From positions 62,001-126,000 of the forward strand of contig JAWZYV010012250.1 in the NCBI GenBank assembly GCA_038373885.1: 64,000 nucleotides of DNA, written 5' to 3'. This DNA comes from Cheiracanthium punctorium. Taxonomy: Eukaryota > Arthropoda > Arachnida > Araneae > Cheiracanthiidae. The notes under the pieces are model-generated. The model saw only the letters and a program-made list of their open reading frames with translations. It was not told the DNA's origin and ran no database searches. A program made the position numbers and the translations under genes. This document shows, in pieces, positions 60,049 through 64,000 of the stretch (positions are counted from its first letter, which is position 1; every line of letters starts with the position of its first letter).

Positions 60049-61279
60049 TTTGTATTATTATTGTACAATTGAAGCATTTCTTGAGCAATGGAATTTTCGT
60101 TTTGTTCGTTCTGAAGAAAGCCCAAACTGAAGGTTCTCGAAGAGAGAAAATCACGTCGGATGATGGTGTTTCAGGGGTTGTACAGAAATTACGAAAGTAA
60201 ATAACTTTTTGCATTCAAGCAATTAAAGTTTAAATGACGTTTTATGGTGAAAGGTCGAAATTTGGCCCATCACCTCATCAACGCGTGGGGCACATTTTAC
60301 TAAATGAAAATTTTTTCGTACAGGGGTCGTATAGAAATGTAAAAAGTGTCACCTTTTGAAAATAAACGAGAGAAATCGTTTCTTATAGTAGTCTTTTTCC
60401 AAACTCATTTTGAACATTTTTTCAATTTACATTGCCCATCTATCTATAACGGATAAAGAATTAAAGCATGTTACCACCTTCTTGGGACACCCTGCATAAC
60501 GGATAACAAACCTGAAGAAAGAAAAAAGTTAAAACTTCGTTAATCTGAAGCATGCCTTGTTAGTAACCTCCAACCCCCTGGAGGTTGTATTTTGCCACTA
60601 ACCTGTAAATGACTGCCACACACAAAGGTGAAGCTCGCTTATGCGTAAAGTTATTCGGTAAAGAAATACCGGTTGAGTCTGAAAAAGTGGCCAAAACTTT
60701 ATGGGGTGATAGAACCCATCTGCACCAGCCAATTTCGTCATAGAAAGTACGGGCGGAAAGCAAACCAGAAGTCACTGGGTGGCGTTGTCAAGGGTGCAAA
60801 AGGTTGGTCAGAACACAAGAGATGAGAAGCTTCACACCTACGGGATAAGGACTGACGTGTATTTGCAAAGATACCATCCTCTCGTCGATCCACGAAATAT
60901 GCCTTTGGATGCGAGGATCGACCCTTTTATACCCTTCATAAAGCGACCTTTCGGCGATCAAGTCATGTTCAAGCTCGCCGTTTGAGTTCCGCCCATACTT
61001 ACTACGGCGAAATTTGCTCGTGTAGGTAGGTTATATCAATCCCTACAGTTTTTGCCCCTTTTCCAGACTCACCCCGTAAAGGATGAACAGTTCTAAAAGT
61101 AAAGAGGCTGTCTCGAATACTCACTCAGTACGAATCCCACCGTAGCTAGACCCGTTCTTCCGAACGCCTGCAAGAAGCGGAAGAAGAGGAAAGCCTCGAT
61201 GGACGTCGAGAAGAGGGACAGAATCTGGCCCACGCAGTTGATGGCGTAGCAGATGAAGATGGTTGGACGACGGCCGATT
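38537..61279 (-). CDS. SLC22-type organic cation transporter, C-terminal part (7 exons)
   Basis: MFS transporter of the organic cation/anion (SLC22, Orct-like) family, a multi-pass plasma-membrane carrier. Exons in gene order: 61279-61125, 58241-58073, 55401-55263, 53264-53170, 49442-49228, 40424-40243, 38719-38537. Total 1138 nt. Each junction is GT-AG and phases close without a stop. Visible in order: IGRRPT loop with TM3; LGWSMGLLLLAFVGY (TM5); AWLMAPFLI then FVPESPRWLL (family signature before the large loop); NALMYYALSY (TM7); FFGRRTVTASC; FGLLYLYTGEMFPTMVRSAA (signature); LWLPETNGRKLPDSLEEGE near the C-terminus. The first ~150-170 residues (TM1 and the large extracellular loop) lie beyond the right edge. 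The substrate cannot be predicted. Introns hold many transposons, but no exon is hit. Confidence 0.92.
38841..39176. mobile_element. piggyBac-type MITE with internal inverted repeat
   Basis: TTAA at 38837-38840 and 39177-39180, ends CCCGGTGACC and (reversed) CCCTTTGAAGAGC. The interior forms a stem: cgccc-agtgc near 39023-39031 pairs with gcactgggcgatt at 39074, and ttgccatcac near 38975 with its complement near 39120. A relative lies at 52438-52936. In the last transporter intron. Confidence 0.78.
39177..40242. other. Transporter intron; (TA)n only
   Basis: A (TA)n tract at 39670-39694 and a shorter one near 39580-39597. The GC-richer 39290-39560 has no recognised product. Confidence 0.5.
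40243..40424 (-). CDS. Transporter exon 6: YTGEMFPT signature
   Basis: Acceptor tattag, donor gtatgc. Encodes ISWLSSGLPQAGKFFVTASF, then GLLYLYTGEMFPTMVRSAAI, then GSCSTVARIGSAVAPFSREL. The Y(T)GE.FPT..R block is the SLC22 family hallmark near TM10-TM11. 182 nt. Confidence 0.95.
40425..41236. other. Transporter intron without features
   Basis: Plain AT-rich intron. Nothing recognised. Confidence 0.5.
41745..42085. repeat. Left arm of internal inverted repeat
   Basis: Pairs with 43013-43370. Diagnostic shared blocks: catattaccaa, gaaccgcacttttccttcc, cactgacgtcatgcctgccc, atttgatgaattatgaatta-like words, and ccactggtgctgccatctgt. Identity is high by eye. It contains the palindrome TGACGTCA, a CRE-type word. 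Confidence 0.87.
43013..43370. repeat. Right arm of internal inverted repeat
   Basis: Reverse complement of 41745-42085, with a small duplication (aatcattttaattcat occurs twice near 43168-43215). The spacer between the arms is about 930 bp of AT-rich, non-coding DNA. Confidence 0.87.
44556..45039 (+). pseudogene. hAT transposase C-terminal fragment
   Basis: Frame 1 shows LLWDRETVLSACFHPRFKLF (the ..LDPRFK-like block) and then shifts. A second frame from 44683 runs MEEYLQNMFPTTSDISIEDQ to FLSEPIKPL, then VPSSASVQRLFSIASDAFSL, then LADSNFEIQLLLKFNKHVF and a stop at 45037. The P.SA..ERLFS....I.S..R..L.......LL..N pattern is the hAT dimerisation domain. The N-terminal zinc finger and DDE core were not recognised, so it is not functional alone. 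Confidence 0.85.
45773..45936. mobile_element. hAT MITE nested in the 2.9 kb hAT
   Basis: GTAGTTGC at 45765-45772 and GTAGTTGT at 45937-45944 (7 of 8). Ends CAGTAGCGTATATATAGG and, reversed, CAGGCGAGTATTTGAGCAGG; G-rich near left, C-rich near right. 164 bp. Confidence 0.65.
46403..47914. mobile_element. Foldback element with CAGGGTGTCCC ends, split by a hAT
   Basis: Starts CAGGGTGTCCCCAAAAGGTG and ends ..ACCTTTTTGGGACAGCCTG. Long inverted arms: the region 47276-47460 (gttcaaaataaggtcggaa, aagaaaaaattcctctcg, gtaaaatgcgccccatac) reads back in 47700-47910. Without the 819-bp insertion it is about 690 bp. Related pieces lie at 32937, 53355 and 60255. No protein. Confidence 0.8.
46458..47268. 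mobile_element. hAT non-autonomous element, 8-bp duplication GTGGTCAG
   Basis: GTGGTCAG at 46450-46457 and 47269-47276. Ends AAGGGAATGCAAGCCCG and, reversed, TAGGGAATGCAATCCCGC. Near both ends are CCCGCGGGA-type palindromes. 811 bp, no transposase. It split the left arm of the foldback element around it, so it is younger. Confidence 0.87.
48050..48680. repeat. GC-rich repeat debris with GTCTCGTCTCGCAAAA words
   Basis: The word gtctcgtctcgcaaaa recurs at ~48500, ~48541 and, in worn forms, ~48429 and ~48570. The stretch at 48240-48290 (cgccccctcctatttctcaa) is the reverse complement of 44525-44560 in the hAT element, so the two share a repeat. A 10-C run lies near 48081. ORFs here are not conserved genes. 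Confidence 0.5.
49228..49442 (-). CDS. Transporter exon 5: TM7-TM9
   Basis: Acceptor cccag, donor gtaagt. Encodes LVNALMYYALSYNTNDFSGD, then FLLVGVLEFPSYGLLYLTLK, then FFGRRTVTASCMVL. GRR marks the TM8-TM9 loop. The donor is followed on the coding strand by a C-then-A homopolymer stretch. Confidence 0.94.
49852..49979 (-). pseudogene. Ty1/copia reverse-transcriptase fragment
   Basis: The - strand frame reads LEATKEKMDENDAFCPVELL then EKRKTISSKWIFKAKHNENY. This matches the start of the copia reverse transcriptase (W..A...EM..L..N.T..LV.LP.....I..KWVFK.K). Stops on both sides. The acidic frame at 50042-50251 may be linker sequence of the same element, which is a guess. Confidence 0.55.
50260..51760. 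other. Transporter intron without recognised features
   Basis: No supported gene or complete element between the copia fragment and the next MITE. Confidence 0.45.
51761..52343. mobile_element. MITE with long inverted ends (GAGTCTGAAAAAGTGGCC family), copy 1
   Basis: Left end CAGGGAGAGTCTGAAAAAGT after TA (51759-51760). The reversed right end carries AGTCTGAAAAGGTGGCCGAA and continues ggtgatagaacccatctac, giving ~80 bp of inverted repeat. The middle (cctacgggatagggacgg, cctttggatgcgaggatcg) is shared with the copy at 60669. No protein seen. Confidence 0.78.
52349..52400. mobile_element. Single hAT-type terminus
   Basis: ccagtgtttcccaacgtggg followed by gccccacaggggg is the typical look of one end of a hAT-derived MITE. 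No matching second end; the next element begins at 52438. Confidence 0.4.
52438..52936. mobile_element. piggyBac-type MITE related to 38841-39176
   Basis: TTAA at 52434-52437 and 52937-52940. Ends TCCTTTTGCTCC and, reversed, CCCTTTAAGGCGC. The inside shares gatggcaacgactgccc and cattgggcaatctatcc with the element at 38841 (there in the other orientation). Confidence 0.65.
53170..53264 (-). CDS. Transporter exon 4
   Basis: Acceptor ttctag, donor gtaagt. Encodes SDVITDERKGTLLDLFRTPR then MRGRILISMYL. It is the end of the central loop (..LFRTP.LR..) and the start of TM7; the last codon (Trp) is split with the next exon. Confidence 0.9.
53355..53487 (-). mobile_element. Solo end of the CAGGGTGTCCC foldback family
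   Basis: Ends ..ACCTTTTTGGGACACCCTG and carries the ttttgaacattttttcaatt block seen in the arms of 46403-47914. Only one arm remains. About 90 bp from transporter exon 4, on the acceptor side. Confidence 0.7.
54004..54182. mobile_element. Short MITE with AGGGAGTTTGCGC ends
   Basis: Left AATAGGGAGTTTGCGCA and reversed right AATAGAGAGTTTGTGCT. Inner inverted words gtaacgctaacgttaa and gcgttagcgttaacg. About 175 bp, non-coding. Confidence 0.6.
54613..54784. mobile_element. Mariner/pogo-like MITE with CAGTCGAACCCGC ends
   Basis: After TA at 54611-54612, starts CAGTCGAACCCGCGCTCAAT. The reversed right end is TAGTCGAACCCGCTTAATG. 172 bp. The end type and TA target fit Tc1/mariner or pogo derivatives. 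Confidence 0.72.
55263..55401 (-). CDS. Transporter exon 3: ESPRW motif
   Basis: Acceptor tttag, donor gtaagt. Encodes FVPESPRWLLMHAKKEEMKK and onward to DVLKCLFS. PESPRWL is the sugar/organic ion transporter signature at the start of the central cytoplasmic loop. Confidence 0.94.
55526..56115 (+). pseudogene. Truncated mariner element with transposase N-terminal part
   Basis: Begins after TA with tcgggttgttcggaaagtaa, a mariner-style end. From ATG 55794: METEKRLFRHVLLFLYRKGK, then a stop and shifts, then FKILIRQFWM (a W..KF..GDF-like block), LEGPLKLTKTQ (the GRP..VD block) and ENRRITTREIAERIN, then ATLHDHLKCL. These match the two helix-turn-helix domains of mariner transposase (..TTREIAE.LN.S..T...HLK.LG). 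The catalytic half and right end are missing. Lies in the transporter intron between exons 2 and 3. Confidence 0.82.
56116..58072. other. Transporter intron without recognised features
   Basis: No element or gene recognised. The short - strand frame at 57429-57644 has no known motif. Confidence 0.45.
58073..58241 (-). CDS. Transporter exon 2
   Basis: Acceptor ggtag, donor gtaagt. Encodes MEMVGFRHRTCVSITIQLGW then LLLLAFVGYVFRDWFWYQ and AWLMAPFL: two membrane helices, with the (L)EMVG..R block typical of SLC22. 169 nt, phases agree with both neighbours. Confidence 0.92.
58499..58831. mobile_element. hAT MITE, 8-bp duplication CATTAGCG
   Basis: CATTAGCG at 58491-58498 and 58832-58839. Ends CAGAGGTTCTCAAATTT and, reversed, CAGCGATTCTCAACCTG. 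C-rich near both ends (a 13-C run at ~58528). 333 bp. About 250 bp from transporter exon 2, on its acceptor side. Confidence 0.9.
58850..60010. other. Transporter intron without recognised features
   Basis: A ggggcaggaggggaggggg tract at ~59463 and gaatctgcccctg at ~59774 hint at a worn hAT-type element, but no duplication supports it. Confidence 0.35.
60012..60046. repeat. (TG)n microsatellite
   Basis: About 17 uninterrupted TG units, the longest dinucleotide tract in the window. Confidence 0.97.
60255..60494 (-). mobile_element. Solo end of the CAGGGTGTCCC foldback family
   Basis: Contains ggggcacattttactaaat, a caggggtcgtatagaaat block and ends ACCTTCTTGGGACACCCTG. It matches one arm of the 46403-47914 element over ~240 bp. 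Confidence 0.72.
60669..61076. mobile_element. MITE with long inverted ends (GAGTCTGAAAAAGTGGCC family), copy 2
   Basis: TA at 60667-60668 and 61077-61078. Left CCGGTTGAGTCTGAAAAAGT; reversed right CGGGGTGAGTCTGGAAAAGG. Shares the middle gcctttggatgcgaggatcg with copy 1. 408 bp. Sits 48 bp inside the intron from the donor of transporter exon 1. Confidence 0.8.
61125..61279 (-). CDS. Transporter exon 1 of the visible seven
   Basis: Acceptor cgcag, donor gtgagt. Encodes IGRRPTIFICYAINCVGQIL then FRFLQAFGRTGLATVGFVL: the GRRP loop and the following membrane helices. A MITE (60669-61076) ends 48 bp inside the intron from this donor. Confidence 0.9.
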
Positions 61280-61375
61280 CTGCGAATATAGGGAATCGAA
61301 TTAACAACAAAAATGAAAACAAGAATGTCATCGACAGTGTCATTCTTCCTAAATTAAACTATGTGTGACAAATTA

Positions 61376-61563
61376 AGGTGACCAGAATTTTGAACATAGA
61401 ATCGGGTATATTCATAATTAATGAAATAATTAACAGTAATTTAATTAAAAACAATACAATAATTAAAAATTGTCCCCAATTCCTATATTACATTTGGGGA
61501 CAATTTGAAAAACGTCCTGAAATTGGGGACTGTCCCCGGTAAATGGGGACGTTTGGTCACCTT
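61376..61563. mobile_element. hAT-like MITE with AAGGTGACCA ends
   Basis: Left AAGGTGACCAGAATTTTG, reversed right AAGGTGACCAAACGTCCC: 10 bp perfect. Flanks ACAAATTA and ACAAATAA agree in 7 of 8 positions, as an aged 8-bp duplication would. 188 bp. It begins 97 bp from transporter exon 1 on the acceptor side. Confidence 0.68.
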
Positions 61564-62099
61564 ACAAATAATCACTTCCCGCTAAAAGTCGAAAACTCGG
61601 GGGGGGCGTGGTGTCCCCTTTCGGGGCAGTCAGGATGTTCAAACAGTGTCCAAAGGAGAGAGCAGTTCGTAAAAGTCTATCCATACCCTTCGTTTGATTT
61701 TACAGCCCCCCTGCCGAATTTATAAAGGAAAAAGCAAAATACCGGAGACTTCGTTAACGCCTCAGGGCGCGCAGGGAAATTAAAAAAAAAACGTCCCACG
61801 CATTGGGGGTGTGAAGGGCGTTCGGGGAAATCCGGCCGTTTGATTATCCTACGCCCCGTTCCCGATTTACAGACAAAAATCAGAAAAATGCGATTACGAA
61901 TGCAGATCTCGGTGCATACGTCATAAATATATGTGATAATGTTAGTGATTATTATTTGGGGGGCGAAATAGTTTTAAAAATAAGAACCTAATATTTTACT
62001 AGAAAATCACTTTTTTAAAATTTCAGTTTTGCATGCGGTACACTGGGTTTTACTTTTCCTACCAAAAACCAAAAAATTTAGGAAACAAATAAAATAAGG
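61564..62099. other. Intron without recognised features
   Basis: Somewhat GC-richer with G and C runs near 61599 and 61800. Nothing identified. Confidence 0.4.
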
Positions 62100-62512
62100 T
62101 AAGACTGCTTACCTTTCTGAGGGGTGCCTGCGAAGGTGGGGCCGGTCCTAGATATCCGACGAAAAGACGTATTGTATAATCTGTAAGACTGCTTGAAGCA
62201 ATAACCAAACTTTTAACTATCAAAATTTAATTACTGGATTACATTATCTTACAAAATTAGTATATACATTATGTACAAGAAATCAGTTTAGAATTATTAA
62301 TAACTTCAGGTCTCCGATACAACGGAGCCTGCCACTTTCCATGCAATCTCAAAGCTAAACTAAAAAAAGGAGAGAGAAAAAAAAAAAAAAAAACAGAATG
62401 TTCACTGTCTGTGAGCTCCTTGCGTCATCACAGTAGTGGTGCTCTAGGCGCCAAAATTGCAGCTGCAGGTGAAGATAGTCAAAACAAATTGAAATGTTCG
62501 CGAATTACGCCA
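62100..62512 (-). mobile_element. Probable 3' LTR of the BEL/Pao element
   Basis: On the - strand, directly after a purine-rich ggtgggag, TGTGGCGTAATTC opens what looks like the LTR at about 62512-62515; the pol stop codon (TAA) lies just inside it. The other LTR end is not fixed; it is somewhere near 62100-62160. The partner 5' LTR and target duplication are outside the window, so the borders are inference. Confidence 0.5.
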
Positions 62513-64000
62513 CACTCCCACCTTGAGGTCGTGAAGCATTGGAAGACCTCAACCTTCGGACAAAATCACTGTGATAACAAAAGTCTGCTTCCAGTGGTAT
62601 CAGCTGTTGCACAGTACGAATTAGTTCACCATCACTAGTTTTCACTCTTACTAGACGGACATGACCGTCCGCAGATGGAATAATTTCAGAAACTCTGGCT
62701 AAGGGCCAGTTCACTCTTTTTTTATTAGTGGACACTAATACCATGTGTCCCACTTTCAAAGAAGTAGGATCTTTAATGTATTTCGAATTCTGCTTTAGCT
62801 GGCCGAGGTATTCAATTCTGAAACGTTTGCGCAAATCATCGCGTAACTTATTCTGGTAAATCAATGCTCGTTTGATCGAAGCATTATCTACATGATCGAT
62901 GTCTGGCACACCTGACATGGGTAACTCGTGTAGGAACATCGCCGGTGTCAGTGCGATGAGGTCACTCACGTCTTCGGACAGGTAAGTAAGTGGTCTACCG
63001 TTTATCGTCGATTCTACATCACACAATACAGTAAGAAGTGTTTCGTAATCTAGAGAAGATCTACCAAGTATTTTTCTTAAAATTCTTTTCATTACACCGA
63101 TTAGCCTTTCCCACCAACCTCCCCACCAAGGTGAAGAAGGTGGAATGAATTTCCAGTCTATTTTTCGCTCCACAGCTACTGACGCTATTTTGTCCCAATC
63201 GATATTTTTGAACAGGTTGTCTGTTCCCACAAAATTAGTTCCATTGTCAGAATATACAACTGCAGGTCGACCTCGACGTGATACAAATCGTCTGAAAGCT
63301 CGCAGGAATGTCTCGGTAGACAGGCTGGAGACAAGTTCGAGGTGAACCGCTCTATAAATGGCACATGTAAAAAGTGTTATCCACACCTTCTGTTTACCTT
63401 TAATGTACAAAGGTCCTGTTAGGTCTACCCCTGCGATTTCAAAAATTTTAGCATCTCTTACTCGGTCTTCTGGTAAAGCCGACTGTGGGACCTCTCCGAC
63501 CGGCGAGTCGAATTTTCGGCAATGCACGCAACTACGTACAATTTTTCTAATTGTTCTTCTACTTTTCAAGAGCCAGAATTTTTCTCGTAATTTGTTCATC
63601 ACAAATTGGGTACCCGCATGACCCATATTTTCATGTTCCTTTTTAATTAGTTTTAACACAATTGAATGATCAGCAGGAAGCACTATTGGAAATCTGAAAT
63701 TTTCGTCGTCATCACGCTGTAAAATTCTGGACTTCACTCGGATGATGCCCTTAGCATCAGTGATTGGCTGAAGTTTGCGGAGGTTTTTACTATTACTGTT
63801 AAGAAAGGACTGTTTTTGAATTACTTTATACACAATTATTTCAGCTTGATTTACTTCTTCCAAGCTGATGGGCCCGCTCGTTCTCTGAGGTGGGTTAACT
63901 CGAGCGTTTTTGAAGAATCTGTAAATCCAACTAACTGTTTTTACAATTTTAGAGAAGTCTGAAATATTTTCAAATAAATCGGTATATTCAACATTCGTGT
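62505..64000 (-). CDS. BEL/Pao retrotransposon polyprotein, integrase end (partial)
   Basis: An uninterrupted frame runs from the window edge to TAA, about 497 residues; its start is outside. A BEL/Pao pol C-terminal part. Zinc-binding region: ENMGHAGTQF..NKLREKFW then CVHCRKF (H..H/CxxC). Integrase core: GVDLTGPLY (first Asp), YSDNGTNFVG (second Asp), SSPWWGGWWERLIGVMKR (Glu in WER). Ends with the DUF5641-like domain that closes BEL/Pao pol: LKVGHMVLVSTNKKRVNWP, GHVRLVRVKT, TVQQLIPLE. The open frame and complete catalytic triad suggest a fairly young copy, though reverse transcriptase and protease are not visible. Oriented like the transporter gene and probably in one of its introns. Confidence 0.92.
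   Translation of the reverse strand, partial: TNVEYTDLFENISDFSKIVKTVSWIYRFFKNARVNPPQRTSGPISLEEVNQAEIIVYKVIQKQSFLNSNSKNLRKLQPITDAKGIIRVKSRILQRDDDENFRFPIVLPADHSIVLKLIKKEHENMGHAGTQFVMNKLREKFWLLKSRRTIRKIVRSCVHCRKFDSPVGEVPQSALPEDRVRDAKIFEIAGVDLTGPLYIKGKQKVWITLFTCAIYRAVHLELVSSLSTETFLRAFRRFVSRRGRPAVVYSDNGTNFVGTDNLFKNIDWDKIASVAVERKIDWKFIPPSSPWWGGWWERLIGVMKRILRKILGRSSLDYETLLTVLCDVESTINGRPLTYLSEDVSDLIALTPAMFLHELPMSGVPDIDHVDNASIKRALIYQNKLRDDLRKRFRIEYLGQLKQNSKYIKDPTSLKVGHMVLVSTNKKRVNWPLARVSEIIPSADGHVRLVRVKTSDGELIRTVQQLIPLEADFCYHSDFVRRLRSSNASRPQGGSVA

Overview
The window is eukaryotic nuclear DNA. It is strongly AT-rich, its genes are split by long GT-AG introns, and it is packed with decayed transposable elements. 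The two gene models, the BEL/Pao retroelement and the mix of hAT, pogo/Tigger, piggyBac and mariner fragments suit an arthropod. An arachnid or another arthropod with a large genome is my inference; no sequence here proves the clade.

Two host genes point toward each other. On the + strand, twelve exons (1833-29041) encode the C-terminal ~420 residues of a DEAD-box RNA helicase of the DDX55/Spb4 type (60S ribosome biogenesis), from the DEAD motif to the stop. The N-terminal Walker A part lies left of the window. On the - strand, seven exons (61279 down to 38537) encode the C-terminal ~378 residues of an SLC22-type organic cation transporter (MFS). Its N-terminal exons lie right of the window. 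All exon phases in both models fit together without a frameshift or stop, so both genes look functional. Between their 3' ends (29.05-38.5 kb) I see only repeats.

Nearly everything else is mobile DNA. 0-1.2 kb: a broken poly(A)-tailed retrocopy. 1.9-28.4 kb (helicase introns): a ~1.5 kb foldback, piggyBac and pogo-like MITEs, a hairpin MITE, a decayed hAT transposase, and a 3.4 kb Tigger element with a broken transposase and a nested MITE carrying 173-bp tandem repeats. 30.5-37.7 kb: hAT and piggyBac MITEs, an 87-bp tandem repeat with a 32-bp perfect palindrome, and a second copy of the 173-bp-repeat MITE. 38.8-61.6 kb (transporter introns): a Tigger-ended element with an internal inverted repeat, a 2.9 kb hAT with an 8-bp target duplication and palindromic ends, an 0.8 kb hAT nested in a foldback element, a copia fragment, a mariner fragment and several MITEs. 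62.1-64 kb: the 3' end of a BEL/Pao retrotransposon (integrase, DUF5641, LTR), open to the window edge.

I see no evidence of a new multi-gene system. The notable material is the layered mobile-element record, with many insertions resolved to exact target duplications, and several MITE families that look undescribed from sequence alone. Whether they are new needs a repeat-database search that I could not run.
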